From the NCBI RefSeq assembly GCF_037975245.1, contig NC_092565.1, positions 11,528,499 through 11,592,498 on the forward strand: a stretch of 64,000 nt of DNA, written 5' to 3'. The DNA comes from Apostichopus japonicus. Lineage: Eukaryota > Echinodermata > Holothuroidea > Aspidochirotida > Stichopodidae. The notes under the pieces were generated by a model. That model was not told the DNA's origin. It saw only the letters and a program-made list of their open reading frames with translations, and made no database searches. How positions within the stretch are numbered: position 1 is the first letter of the stretch; every line of letters starts with the position of its first letter. Shown here one piece after another: positions 46,495 through 59,779 of the stretch. The position numbers and the translations under genes are program-made.

Positions 46495-47075
46495 GTGTAT
46501 AAATGTCATGGTTGGACTCGTGCAAGATATATCCGGGAGCAACCCCGACACTCCTCTGAAAATACGGGTTGCTCCCAGGTGAGAAGGTCGATTGTGTGGT
46601 CGATGGCACGAGTGTCATGCGACCGGGCGTGGGCCGAGTATTTAGCCGACGGTGACGGTGACACTCGCCCCGTGAAGAAACGGTCAGATATCGAGCTTTC
46701 ATCACGGGACCCGTTCGGGCTTGTTGCCGTTGCTGCGACCATGTGTTGCACTCGGCGCTCTGTACGGGCTTTTTCATCCAAGCAACGAATGCACGCTCGA
46801 GGCGTGCGATTGCTCTCCTCTATAACAGTGGACGAGCCGTCGCCCTCCCGCGTCGCTTCGAACCGGTCCCGTGTCCAAGGCGGGACCACTGCGACTCCTC
46901 TCGAAACGACCCAGTCGACTCGGGTAGAGATATACACCTCGAGAATCCCTTCGGGCGGTTCTTCGATCACTGTACCGTAATAGCACGGCATCGAAGGTTG
47001 AGGATTGAGAGAGAAAGGGGAGTGCGAGAGCGACTCCAGGATGGCGAACGGGCCTAGCCCGGTTCCGTCGACCGT
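46495..47075 (+). promoter_or_regulatory. P-iii core and leader E, copy 15 (581 bp; conversion patch)
   Basis: Matches copy 6 at an offset of 25268 bp, patch included. Confidence 0.6.
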
Positions 47076-47251
47076 TACCTGGTTGATCCTGCCAGTAGTC
47101 ATATGCTTGTCTCGAAGATTAAGCAATGCACGGCTAAGTACAATCCTGAACATACAAGAGAAACTGCAGATGGCTCAATAGATCAGTTATGGTTTATTGG
47201 AGAAAGTCTTATACCATGGATAACTGTGGTAATTCTAGAGCTTATACTAAT
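47076..47251 (+). rRNA. 18S rRNA 5'-end fragment, copy 15 (truncated)
   Basis: GGCTCAATAG variant, 32458 bp from copy 4 and 25268 bp from copy 6. Confidence 0.9.
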
Positions 47252-49705
47252 GAGAGAGAAAGGAAAAGGGAGAAGAGAGAAGGCTTCTCGCGTTGCTTGG
47301 TGGATGGCACGAGTGTCATGCGACCGGGCGGAGGGCAGAGTCGTAGGCCGAAGGCGACGGCAGGCCGGCCCGATCCACCCGCAGAGATGAGAGAGAAAGT
47401 AGAATGGAGAGATGAAGAATGAGAGAGGAAGGAGAAGAGAGAAGGCTTCTCGCGTTGCTTGGTGGCTGGCACGAGTGTCATGCGACCGGGCGGAGGGCAG
47501 AGCGGCAGGCCGAAGGCGACGGCAGGCCGGCCCGATTCACCCGCAGAGATCTGGATCTCGTTCGAGAATTCGAGATCTCGTGGGGGCAGTCGGGATGGGG
47601 CATTCGAGTCGATCCGAGACTCGTGAAGGCTTTCAATATCTGTCGTGTGTGTATAAATTTCATGGTTGGACACTTGCGGGCCCTCTCGTAGGGTCGGCCG
47701 TCGTTTCTTCGCGACCATGTGTTGCAACTCGGCGCTCTCACGGGGTTCATCCACTCCCCCCCGTGAGCAGAGGTGTCCCTCCGTGCACACGTATATATCA
47801 ACGTTCAGATATGAAGCTTTCGCGGACGGGAGTCCACCCGAGACTCGAAAAGGCTCCTTGCCTGTGGTGCGTAAATATTTTTGCACGTCTAGACTCTTGC
47901 TGGCCTTCTCGGTAGGGTCAGCCGTCGTTTCATCGCGACCATGTGTTGCAACTCGGCGCTCAGAACGGGGGTTTTCACCCACTCGCCCCGTGAGCAGAAG
48001 ATTCTTTCGTGCATATTATCTACAAACCCAGATATTGAGCTTTTTCATCCGCAGAACCCCCGGTGGAGAAGAGAGAAGAGAGAGAAGAGAGAGAGAGGAG
48101 AGATGAAAGGGAGAAGAGAGAAGGCTTCTCGCGTTGCTTGGTGGATGGCACGAGTGTCATGCGACCTGGCGGAGGGTAGAGCGGCAGGCCGAAGGCGACG
48201 GCAGGCCGGCCCGATTCACCCGCAGAGATCTGGATCTCGTTCGAGAATTCGAGATCTCGTGGGGCGCAGTCGGGAGGGGCAGTCGACCAGAGAGAAAGGA
48301 GAAGGGAGAGATGAGAGATGAGAGAGAAAGGAGAGGGGAGAAGGGAGAAGAGAGAAGGCTTCTCGCGTTGTTCGGTGGATGGCACAAGTGTCATGAGAGA
48401 AAGGAGAAGGGAGAGATGAGAGATGAGAGAGAAAGGAGAAGGGAGAAGAGAGTAGGCTTCTCGCGTTGCTTGGTGGATGGCACGAGTGTCATGCGACCTG
48501 GCAGAGTGGCGGGTCGAAGGCGACGGCAGGCCGGCCCGATGCATCTGCAAGATCTGACCCTCGTTCGAGATTTTGAGATCTCTTTAGTGTAGCGGGTATT
48601 GGCTTAAGTGTGTGATCCAATGGTCAGAACGAGTGGGCAGAGTGAATCGGATTCTATATATGAGGGGGGTTGTAGAGTCGATCCAAGACTCGAGAAGGCT
48701 TTTAATATCTGTCGTGGGTGTATAAATGTCATGGTTGGACACTTGCGGGCCCTCTCGTAGGGTCGGCCGTCGTTTCTTCGCGACCATGTGTTGCAACTCG
48801 GCGCTCTCACGGGGTTCATCCACTCCCCCCCGTGAGCAGAGGTGTCCCTCCGTGCACACGTATATATCAACGTTCAGATATGAAGCTTTCGCGGACGGGA
48901 GTCCACCCGAGACTCGAAAAGGCTCCTTGCCTGTGGTGCGTAAATATTTTTGCACGTCTAGACTCTTGCTGGCCTTCTCGGTAGGGTCAGCCGTCGTTTC
49001 ATCGCGACCATGTGTTGCAACTCGGCGCTCGGAGCGGGGGTTTTCACCCACTCGCCCCGTGAGCAGAAGGTTCTTTCGTGCATATTATCTACAAACCCAG
49101 ATATTGAGCTTTTTCATCTGCAGAACCCCCGGTGGAGAAGAGAGAGAAGAGAGAGAGAGAAGAGAAGAGAGGAGAGATGGAAGGGAGAAGAGAGAAGGCT
49201 TCTCGCGTTGCTTGGTGGATGGCACGAGTGTCATGCGACCTTGCGGAGGGTAGAGCGGCAGGCCGAAAGCGACGGCAGGCCGGCCCGATTCACCCGCAGA
49301 GATCTGGATCTCGTTCGAGAATTCGAGATCTAATGGGGGACAGTCGGGAGGGGCAGTCGATCAGAGAGAAAGGAGAAGGGAGAGATGAGAGATGAGAGAG
49401 AAAGGAGAAGTGAGAAGGGAGAAGGCTTCTCGTGTTTTTGTTGGTTGGCACAAGTGTCATGAGAGAAAGGAGAGATGATAGAGAAGAGAGAAGGCTTCTC
49501 GCGTTGCTTGGTGATTGGCACGAGTGTCATGCGACCGGGCGGAGGGCAGAGTCGCAGGCCGAAGGCCGAAGGCGACGGCAGGCCGGCCCGATTCACCCAC
49601 AGACATCATCGGTCTCGTTCGAAGTTTCGAGATCTCGTGGGGGGTAGTCGGGAGGGGTAGTCGAGTCGATCCGATACTCGAGAAGGCCTTCAATATCTGT
49701 CGTAT

Positions 49706-50297
49706 GTGTATAAATGTCATGGTTGGACTCGTGCAAGATATATCCGGGAGCAACCCCGACACTCCTCTGAAAATACGGGTTGCTCCCAGGTGAGAAGGTC
49801 GATTGTGTGGTCGATGGCACGAGTGTCATGCGACCGGGCGAGGGCAGAGTATTTAGCCGACGGTGACGGCACGCCGCCCGATGGAGAAACGGTCAGATAT
49901 CGAGCTTTCATCACGGGACCCGTTCGGGCTTGTTGCCGTTGCTGCGACCATGTGTTGCACTCGGCGCTCTGTACGGGCTTTTTCATCCAAGCAACGAATG
50001 CACGCTCGAGGCGTGCGATTGCTCTCCTCTATAACAGTGGACGAGCCGTCGCCCTCCCGCGTCGCCCTCCCGCGTCGCTTCGAACCGGTCCCGTGTCCAA
50101 GGCGGGACCACTGCGACTCCTCTCGAAACGACCCAGTCGACTCGGGTAGAGATATACACCTCGAGAATCCCTTCGGGCGGTTCTTCGATCACTGTACCGT
50201 AATAGCACGGCATCGAAGGTTGAGGATTGAGAGAGAAAGGGGAGTGCGAGAGCGACTCCAGGATGGCGAACGGGCCTAGCCCGGTTCCGTCGACCGT
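49706..50297 (+). promoter_or_regulatory. P-iii core and leader E, copy 16 (592 bp)
   Basis: Two 13-bp units, GGCACGCCG and GAGGGCAGAGTATTT, as in copy 7. Confidence 0.6.
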
Positions 50298-50473
50298 TAC
50301 CTGGTTGATCCTGCCAGTAGTCATATGCTTGTCTCGAAGATTAAGCAATGCACGGCTAAGTACAATCCTGAACATACAAGAGAAACTGCAGATGGCTCAT
50401 TAGATCAGTTATGGTTTATTGGAGAAAGTCTTATACCATGGATAACTGTGGTAATTCTAGAGCTTATACTAAT
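50298..50473 (+). rRNA. 18S rRNA 5'-end fragment, copy 16 (truncated)
   Basis: Majority body with the ACTAATAAGAG junction, 32266 bp from copy 5. Confidence 0.9.
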
Positions 50474-52922
50474 AAGAGAGAAAGGAAAAGGGAGAAGAGA
50501 GAAGGCTTCTCGCGTTGCTTGGTGGATGGCACGAGTGTCATGCGACCGGGCGGAGGGCAGAGTCGTAGGCCGAAGGCGACGGCAGGCCGGCCCGATCCAC
50601 CCGCAGAGATGAGAGAGAAAGTAGAATGGAGAGATGAAGAATGAGAGAGGAAGGAGAAGAGAGAAGGCTTCTCGCGTTGCTTGGTGGCTGGCACGAGTGT
50701 CATGCGACCGGGCGGAGGGCAGAGCGGCAGGCCGAAGGCGACGGCAGGCCGGCCCGATTCACCCGCAGAGATCTGGATCTCGTTCGAGAATTCGAGATCT
50801 CGTGGGGGCAGTCGGGAGGGGCATTCGAGTCGATCCGAGACTCGTGAAGGCTTTCAATATCTGTCGTGTGTGTATAAATGTCATGGTTGGACACTTGCGG
50901 GCCCTCTCGTAGGGTCGGCCGTCGTTTCTTCGCGACCATGTGTTGCAACTCGGCGCTCTCACGGGGTTCATCCACTCACCCCCGTGAGCAGAGGTGTCCC
51001 TCCGTGCACACGTATATATCAACGTTCAGATATGAAGCTTTCGCGGACGGGAGTCCACCCGAGACTCGAAAAGGCTCCTTGCCTGTGGTGCGTAAATATT
51101 TTTGCACGTCTAGACTCTTGCTGGCCTTCTCGGTAGGGTCAGCCGTCGTTTCATCGCGACCATGTGTTGCAACTCGGCGCTCAGAACGGGGGTTTTCACC
51201 CACTCGCCTGGTGAGCAGAAGATTCTTTCGTGCATATTATCTACAAACCCAGATATTGAGCTTTTTCATCCGCAGAACCCCCGGTGGAGAAGAGAGAAGA
51301 GAGAGAAGAGAGAGAGAGGAGAGATGAAAGGGAGAAGAGAGAAGGCTTCTCGCGTTGCTTGGTGGATGGCACGAGTGTCATGCGACCTGGCGAAGGGTAG
51401 AGCGGCAAGGCGACGGCAGGCCGGCCCGATTCACCCGCAGAGATCTGGATCTCGTTCGAGAATTCGAGATCTCGTGGGGGGCAGTCGGGAGGGGCAGTCG
51501 ATCAGAGAGAAAGGAGAAGGGAGAGATGAGAGATGAGAGAGAAAGGAGAGGGGAGAAGGGAGAAGAGAGAAGGCATCTCGCGTTGTTCGGTGGATGGCAC
51601 AAGTGTCATGAGAGAAAGGAGAAGGGAGAGATGAGAGATGAGAGAGAAAGGAGAAGGGAGAATAGAGTAGGCTTCTCGCGTTGCTTGGTGGATGGCACGA
51701 GTGTCATGCGACCTGGCAGAGTGGCGGGTCGAAGGCGACGGCAGGCCGGCCCGATGCATCTGCAAGATCTGACCCTCGTTCGAGATTTTGAGATCTCTTT
51801 AGTGTAGCGGGTATTTGCTGAAGTGTGTGATCCAATGGTCAGAACGAGTGGGCAGAGTGAATCGGATTCTATATATGAGGGGGGTTGTAGAGTCGATCCA
51901 AGACTCGAGAAGGCTTTTAATATCTGTCGTGTGTGTATAAATGTCATGGTTGGACACTTGCGGGCCCTCTCGTAGGGTCGGCCGTCGTTTCTTCGCGACC
52001 ATGTGTTGCAACTCGGCGCTCTCACGGGGTTCATCCACTCCCCCCGTGAGCAGAGGTGTCCCTCCGTGCTGACGTATATATCAACGTTCAGATATGAAGC
52101 TTTCGCGGACGGGAGTCCACCCGAGACTCGAAAAGGCTCCTTGCCTGTGGTGCGTAAATATTTTTGCACGTCTAGACTCTTGCTGGCCTTCTCGGTAGGG
52201 TCAGCCGTCGTTTCATCGCGACCATGTGTTGCAACTCGGCGCTCAGAACGGGGGTTTTCACCCACTCGCCCCGTGAGCAGAAGATTCTTTCGTGCATATT
52301 ATCTACAAACCCAGATATTGAGCTTTTTCACCCGCAGAACCCCCGGTGGAGAAGAGAGAAGAGAGAGAAGAGAGAGAGAGGAGAGATGAAAGGGAGAAGA
52401 GAGAAGGCTTCTCGCGTTGCTTGGTGGATGGCACGAGTGTCATGCGACCTGGCGGAGGGTAGAGCGGCAGGCCGAAGGCGACGGCAGGCCGGCCCGATTC
52501 ACCCGCAGAGATCTGGATCTCGTTCGAGAATTCGAGATCTCGTGGGGGACAGTCGGGAGGGGCAGTCGATCAGAGAGAAAGGAGAAGGGAGAGATGAGAG
52601 ATGAGAGAGAAAGGAGAAGTGAGAAGGGAGAAGGCTTCTCGTGTTTTTTGTTGGTTGGCACAAGTGTCATGAGAGAAAGGAGAGATGATAGCGAAGGGAG
52701 AAGAGAGAAGGCTTCTCGCGTTGCTTGGTGATTGGCACGAGTGTCATGCGACCGTGCGGAGGGCAGAGTCGCAGGCCGAAGGCCGAAGGCGACGGCAGGC
52801 CGGCCCGATTCACCCACAGAGATCATCGGTCTCGTTCGAAGTTTCGAGATCTCGTGGGGGGTAGTCGGGAGGGGTAGTCGAGTCGATCCGATACTCGAGA
52901 AGGCCTTCAATATCTGTCGTAT

Positions 52923-53501
52923 GTGTATAAATGTCATGGTTGGACTCGTGCAAGATATATCCGGGAGCAACCCCGACACTCCTCTGAAAATACGGGTTGC
53001 TCCCAGGTGAGAAGGTCGATTGTGTGGTCGATGGCACGAGTGTCATGCGACCGGGCGAGGGCCGAGTATTTAGCCGACGGTGACGGCAGGCCGCCCGATG
53101 GAGAAACGGTCAGATATCGAGCTTTCATCACGGGACCCGTTCGGGCTTGTTGCCGTTGCTGCGACCATGTGTTGCACTCGGCGCTCTGTACGGGCTTTTT
53201 CATCCAAGCAACGAATGCACGCTCGAGGCGTGCGATTGCTCTCCTCTATAATAGTGGACGAGCCGTCGCCCTCCCGCGTCGCTTCGAACCGGTCCCGTGT
53301 CCAAGGCGGGACCACTGCGACTCCTCTCGAAACGACCCAGTCGACTCGGGTAGAGATATACACCTCGAGAATCCCTTCGGGCGGTTCTTCGATCACTGTA
53401 CCGTAATAGCACGGCATCGAAGGTTGAGGATTGAGAGAGAAAGGGGAGTGCGAGAGCGACTCCAGGATGGCGAACGGGCCTAGCCCGGTTCCGTCGACCG
53501 T
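52923..53501 (+). promoter_or_regulatory. P-iii core and leader E, copy 17 (579 bp)
   Basis: One 13-bp unit; CTATAATAGTGG instead of CTATAACAGTGG, shared with copy 2. Confidence 0.6.
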
Positions 53502-53677
53502 TACCTGGTTGATCCTGCCAGTAGTCATATGCTTGTCTCGAAGATTTAGCAATGCACGGCTAAGTACAATCCTGAACATACAAGAGAAACTGCAGATGGC
53601 TCATTAGATCAGTTATGGTTTATTGGAGAAAGTCTTATACCATGGATAACTGTGGTAATTCTAGAGCTTATACTAAT
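53502..53677 (+). rRNA. 18S rRNA 5'-end fragment, copy 17 (truncated)
   Basis: GATTTAGC together with the GAGAGGAAGG junction, 18956 bp from copy 11, with which it shares both changes. Confidence 0.9.
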
Positions 53678-56137
53678 GAGAGAGGAAGGAAAAGGGAGAA
53701 GAGAGAAGGCTTCTCGCGTTGCTTGGTGGATGGCACGAGTGTCATGCGACCGGGCGGAGGGCAGAGTCGTAGGCCGAAGGCGACGGCAGGCCGGCCCGAT
53801 CCACCCGCAGAGATGAGAGAGAAAGTAGAATGGAGAGATGAAGAATGAGAGAGGAAGGAGAAGAGAGAAGGCTTCTCGCGTTGCTTGGTGGCTGGCACGA
53901 GTGTCATGCGACCGGGCGGAGGGCAGAGCGGCAGGCCGAAGGCGACGGCAGGCCGGGCCGATTCACCCGCAGAGATCTGGATCTCGTTCGAGAATTCGAG
54001 ATCTCGTGGGGGGCAGTCGGGAGGGGCATTCGAGTCGATCCGAGACTCGTGAAGGCTTTCAATATCTGTCGTGTGTGTATAAATGTCATGGTTGGACACT
54101 TGCGGGCCCTCTCGTAGGGTCGGCCGTCGTTTCTTCGCGACCATGTGTTGCAACTCGGCGCTCTCACGGGGTTCATCCACTCACCCCCGTGAGCAGAGGT
54201 GTCCCTCCGTGCACACGTATATATCAACGTTCAGATATGAAGCTTTCGCGGACGGGAGTCCACCCGAGACTCGAAAAGGCTCCTTGCCTGTGGTGCGTAA
54301 ATATTTTTGCACGTCTAGACTCTTGCTGGCCTTCTCGGTAGGGTCAGCCGTCGTTTCATCGCGACCATGTGTTGCAACTCGGCGCTCAGAACGGGGGTTT
54401 TTACCCACTCGCCCCGTGAGCAGAAGATTCTTTCGTGCATATTATCTACAAACCCAGATATTGAGCTTTTTCATCCGCAGAACCCCCGGTGGAGAATAGA
54501 GAAGAGAGAGAGAGGAGAGATGAAAGGGAGAAGAGAGAAGGCTTCTCGCGTTGCTTGGTGGATGGCACGAGTGTCATGCGACCTGGCGGAGGGTAGAGCG
54601 GCAGGCCGAAGGCGACGGCAGGCCGGCCCGATTCACCCGCAGAGATCTGGATCTCGTTCGAGAATTCGAGATCTCGTGGGGGGCAGTCGGGAGGGGCAGT
54701 CGATCAGAGAGAAAGGAGAAGGGAGAGATGAGAGATGAGAGAGAAAGGAGAGGGGAGAAGGGAGAAGAGAGAAGGCATCTCGCGTTGTTCGGTGGATGGC
54801 ACAAGTGTCATGAGAGAAAGGAGAAGGGAGAGATGAGAGATGAGAGAGAAAGGAGAAGGGAGAATAGAGTAGGCTTCTCGCGTTGCTTGGTGGATGGCAC
54901 GAGTGTCATGCGACCTGGCAGAGTGGCGGGTCGAAGGCGACGGCAGGCCGGCCCGATGCATCTGCAAGATCTGACCCTCGTTCGAGATTTTGAGATCTCT
55001 TTATTGTAGCGGGTATTGGCTTAAGTGTGTGATCCAATGGTCAGAACGAGTGGGCAGAGTGAATCGGATTCTATATATGAGGGGGGTTGTAGAGTCGATC
55101 CAAGACTCGAGAAGGCTTTTAATATCTGTCGTGTGTGTATAAATGTCATGGTTGGACACTTGCGGGCCCTCTCGTAGGGTCGGCCGTCGTTTCTTCGCGA
55201 CCATGTGTTGCAACTCGGCGCTCTCACGGGGTTCATCCACTCCCCCCGTGAGCAGAGGTGTCCCTCCGTGCACACGTATATATCAACGTTCAGATATGAA
55301 GCTTTCGCGGACGGGAGTCCACCCGAGACTCGAAAAGGCTCCTTGCCTGTGGTGCGTAAATATTTTTGCACGTCTAGACTCTTGCTGGCCTTCTCGGTAG
55401 GGTCAGCCGTCGTTTCATCGCGACCATGTGTTGCAACTCGGCGCTCAGAACGGGGGTTTTCACCCACTCGACCCGTGAGCAGAAGATTATTTCGTGCATA
55501 TTATCTACAAACCCAGATATTGAGCTTTTTCATCCGCAGAACCCCCGGTGGAGAAGAGAGAGAGAAGAGAGAGAAGAGAGAGGAAGAGAAGAGAGGAGAG
55601 ATGAAAGGGAGAAGAGAGAAGGCTTCTCGCGTTGCTTGGTGGATGGCACGAGTGTCATGCGACCTTGCGGAGGGTAGAGCGGCAGGCCGAAGGCGACGGC
55701 AGGCCGGCCCGATTCACCCGCAGAGATCTGGATCTCGTTCGAGAATTCGAGATCTCGTGGGGGACAGTCGGGAGGGGCAGTCGATCAGAGAGAAAGGAGA
55801 AGGGAGAGATGAGAGATGAGAGAGGAAGGAGAAGTGAGAAGGGAGAAGGCTTCTCGTGTTTTTTGTTGGTTGGCACAAGTGTCATGAGAGAAAGGAGAGA
55901 TGATAGAGATGGGAGAAGAGAGAAGGCTTCTCGCGTTGCTTGGTGATTGGCACGAGTGTCATGCGACCGGGCGGAGGGCAGAGTCGCAGGCCGAAGGCCG
56001 AAGGCGACGGCAGGCCGGCCCGATTCACCCACAGAGATCATCGGTCTCGTTCGAAGTTTCGAGATCCCGTGGGGGGTAGTCGGGAGGGGTAGTCGAGTCG
56101 ATCCGATACTCGAGAAGGCCTTCAATATCTGTCGTAT

Positions 56138-56729
56138 GTGTATAAATGTCATGGTTGGACTCGTGCAAGATATATCCGGGAGCAACCCCGACACTCCTCT
56201 GAAAATACGGGTTGCTCCCAGGTGAGAAGGTCGATTGTGTGGTCGATGGCACGAGTGTCATGCGACCGGGCGAGGGCCGAGTATTTAGCCGACGGTGACG
56301 GCAGGCCGCCCGATTGAGAAACGGTCAGATATCGAGCTTTCATCACGGGACCCGTTCGGGCTTGTTGCCGTTGCTGCGACCACGTGTTGCACTCGGCGCT
56401 CTGTACGGGCTTTTTCATCCAAGCAACGAATGCACGCTCGAGGCGTGCGATTGCTCTACTCTATAACAGTGGACGAGCCGTCGCCCTCCCGCGTCGCCCT
56501 CCCGCGTCGCTTCGAACCGGTCCCGTGTCCAAGGCGGGACCACTGCGACTCCTCTCGAAACGACCCAGTCGACTCGTGTAGAGATATACACCTCGAGAAT
56601 CCCTTCGGGCGGTTCTTCGATCACTGTACCGTAATAGCACGGCATCGAAGGTTGAGGATTGAGAGAGAAAGGGGAGTGCGAGAGCGACTCCAGGATGGCG
56701 AACGGGCCTAGCCCGGTTCCGTCGACCGT
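56138..56729 (+). promoter_or_regulatory. P-iii core and leader E, copy 18 (592 bp)
   Basis: Same variants as copy 3, including CTCTACTCTATAAC. Confidence 0.6.
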
Positions 56730-56905
56730 TACCTGGTTGATCCTGCCAGTAGTCATATGCTTGTCTCGAAGATTAAGCAATGCACGGCTAAGTACAATCC
56801 TGAACATACAAGAGAAACTGCAGATGGCTCATTAGATCAGTTATGGTTTATTGGAGAAAGTCTTATACCATGGATAACTGTGGTAATTCTAGAGCTTATA
56901 CTAAT
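56730..56905 (+). rRNA. 18S rRNA 5'-end fragment, copy 18 (truncated)
   Basis: Majority sequence, 47991 bp from copy 3. Confidence 0.9.
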
Positions 56906-59779
56906 GAGAGAGAAAGGAAAAGGGAGAAGAGAGAAGGCTTCTCGCGTTGCTTGGTGGATGGCACGAGTGTCATGCGACCGGGCGGAGGGCAGAGTCGTAG
57001 GCCGAAGGCGACGGCAGGCCGGCCCGATCCACCCGAAGAGATGAGAGAGAAAGTAGAATGGAGAGATGAAGAATGAGAGAGGAAGGAGAAGAGAGAAGGC
57101 TTCTCGCGTTGCTTGGTGGCTGGCACGAGTGTCATGCGACGGGGCGGAGGGCAGAGCGGCAGGCCGAAGGCGACGGCAGGCCGGCCCGATTCACCCGCAG
57201 AGATCTGGATCTCGTTCGAGAATTCGAGATCTCGTGGGGGCAGTCGGGAGGGGCATTCGAGTCGATCCGAGACTCGTGAAGGCTTTCAATATCTGTCGTG
57301 TGTGTATAAATGTCATGGTTGGACACTTGCGGGCCCTCTCGTAGGGTCGGCCGTCGTTTCTTCGCGACCATGTGTTGCAACTCGGCGCTCTCACGGGGTT
57401 CATCCACTCCCCCCCCGTGAGCAGAGGTGTCCCTCCGTGCACACGTATATATCAACGTTCAGATATGAAGCTTTCGCGGACGAGTGTCCACCCGAGACTG
57501 GAAAAGGCTCCTTGCCTGTGGTGCGTAAATATTTTTGCACGTCGAGAATGCGTTGAAAGGGCGATCGGCGCTCAGAACGGGGGTTTTCACCCACTCGCCC
57601 CGTGAGCAGAAGATTCTTTCGTGCATATTATCTACAAACCCAGATATTGAGCTTTTTCATCCGCAGAACCCCCGGTGGAGAAGAGAGAAGAGAGAGAGAG
57701 GAGAGATGAAAGGGAGAAGAGAGAAGGCTTCTCGCGTTGCTTGGTGGATGGCACGAGTGTCATGCGACCTGGCGGAGGGTAGAGCGGCAGGCCGAAGGCG
57801 ACGGCAGGCCGGCCCGATTCACCCGCAGAGATCTGGATCTCGTTCGAGAATTCGAGATCTCGTGGGGGGCAGTCGGGAGGGGCAGTCGATCAGAGAGAAA
57901 GGAGAAGGGAGAGATGAGAGAGAAAGGAGAGGGGAGAAGGGAGAAGAGAGAAGGCTTCTCGCGTTGTTCGGTGGATGGCACAAGTGTCATGAGAGAAAGG
58001 AGAAGGGAGAGATGAGAGATGAGAGAGAAAGGAGAAGGGAGAAGAGAGTAGGCTTCTCGCGTTGCTTGGTGGATGGCACGAGTGTCATGCGACCTGGCAG
58101 AGTGGCGGGTCGAAGGCGACGGCAGGCCGGCCCGATGCATCTGCAAGATCTGACCCTCGTTCGAGATTTTGAGATCTCTTTAGTGTAGCGGGTATTGGCT
58201 TAAGTGTGTGATCCAATGGTCAGAACGAGTGGGCAGAGTGAATCGGATTCTATATATGAGGGGGGTTGTAGAGTCGATCCAAGACTCGAGAAGGCTTTTA
58301 ATATCTGTCGTGGGTGTATAAATGTCATGGTTGGACTCTTGCTGGCCTTCTCGGTAGGGTCAGCCGTCGTTTCATCGCGACCATGTGTTGCAACTCGGCG
58401 CTCAGAGCGGGGGTTTTCACCCACTCGCCCCGTGAGCAGAAGGTTCTTTCGTGCATATTATCTACAAACCCAGATATTGAGCTTTTTCATCCGCAGAACC
58501 CCCGGTGGAGAAGAGAGAGAAGAGAGAGAGAGAGAAGGGAAGAGAGGAGAGATGAAAGGGAGAAGAGAGAAGGCTTCTCGCGTTGCTTGGTGGATGGCAC
58601 GAGTGTCATGCGACCTTGCGGAGGGTAGAGCGGCAGGCCGAAGGCGACGGCAGGCCGGCCCGATTCACCCGCAGAGATCTGGATCTCGTTCGAGAATTCG
58701 AGATCTCGTGGGGGCAGTCGGGAGGGGCATTCGAGTCGATCCGAGACTCGTGAAGGCTTTCAATATCTGTCGTGTGTGTATAAATGTCATGGTTGGACAC
58801 TTGCGGGCCCTCTCGTAGGGTCGGCCGTCGTTTCTTCGCGACCATGTGTTGCAACTCGGCGCTCTCACGGGGTTCATCCACTCCCCCCCGTGAGCAGAGG
58901 TGTCCCTCCGTGCACACGTATATATCAACGTTCAGATATGAAGCTTTCGCGGACGGGAGTCCACCCGAGACTCGAAAAGGCTCCTTGCCTGTGGTGCGTA
59001 AATATTTTTGCACGTCTAGACTCTTGCTGGCCTTCTCGGTAGGGTCAGCCGTCGTTTCATCGCGACCATGTGTTGCAACTCGGCGCTCAGAACGGGGGTT
59101 TTCACCCACTCGACCCGTGAGCAGAAGATTATTTCGTGCATATTATCTACAAACCCAGATATTGAGCTTTTTCATCCGCAGAACCCCCGGTGGAGAAGAG
59201 AGAGAGAAGAGAGAGAAGAGAGAGGAAGAGAAGAGAGGAGAGATGAAAGGGAGAAGAGAGAAGGCTTCTCGCGTTGCTTGGTGGATGGCACGAGTGTCAT
59301 GCGACCTTGCGGAGGGTAGAGCGGCAGGCCGAAGGCGACGGCAGGCCGGCCCGATTCACCCGCAGAGATCTGGATCTCGTTCGAGAATTCGAGATCTCGT
59401 GGGGGACAGTCGGGAGGGGCAGTCGATCAGAGAGAAAGGAGAAGGGAGAGATGAGAGATGAGAGAGGAAGGAGAAGTGAGAAGGGAGAAGGCTTCTCGTG
59501 TTTTTTGTTGGTTGGCACAAGTGTCATGAGAGAAAGGAGAGATGATAGAGATGGGAGAAGAGAGAAGGCTTCTCGCGTTGCTTGGTGATTGGCACGAGTG
59601 TCATGCGACCGGGCGGAGGGCAGAGTCGCAGGCCGAAGGCCGAAGGCGACGGCAGGCCGGCCCGATTCACCCACAGAGATCATCGGTCTCGTTCGAAGTT
59701 TCGAGATCCCGTGGGGGGTAGTCGGGAGGGGTAGTCGAGTCGATCCGATACTCGAGAAGGCCTTCAATATCTGTCGTAT

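Larger units (their letters stand above)
43863..47075 (+). repeat. Higher-order unit 14 (3213 bp)
   Basis: P-i at 44435, P-ii at 45494 and P-iii at 46495. The first half follows units 8 and 10 (18S CATGCAAG variant, GACGCTTTCG in Q1). The second half follows the end of unit 5 (14-C tract, GATAAAAAGGG at 45957). It is therefore a visible mosaic of two families. Q2 has a small deletion at GGGGGTTTCTCACTCG (45822). Confidence 0.85.
47076..50297 (+). repeat. Higher-order unit 15 (3222 bp; unit 4 family)
   Basis: P-i at 47649 (core altered to GTATAAATTTCATGG), P-ii at 48718 and P-iii at 49706. It tracks unit 4 at offsets of 32458, 32562 and 32266 bp. The steps equal one purine/A segment present only here and the 296-bp segment duplicated only in unit 4. 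Confidence 0.85.
50298..53501 (+). repeat. Higher-order unit 16 (3204 bp)
   Basis: P-i at 50870, P-ii at 51933 and P-iii at 52923. The first part follows unit 5, including Q2 variant CACTCGCCTGGTGAG at 51204. An A repeat near 51400 lacks 6 bp in its GGCAGGCCGAAGGC stretch. The CATCTCGCG and GGAGAATAGAGTAGG variants tie 51.5-51.7 kb to 54.8-54.9 kb. Confidence 0.85.
53502..56729 (+). repeat. Higher-order unit 17 (3228 bp; unit 2 family)
   Basis: P-i at 54075, P-ii at 55135 and P-iii at 56138. It equals unit 2 without the second P-ii module: offsets to unit 2 are about 49052 bp before and 47991 bp after the missing 1060 bp. Confidence 0.85.
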
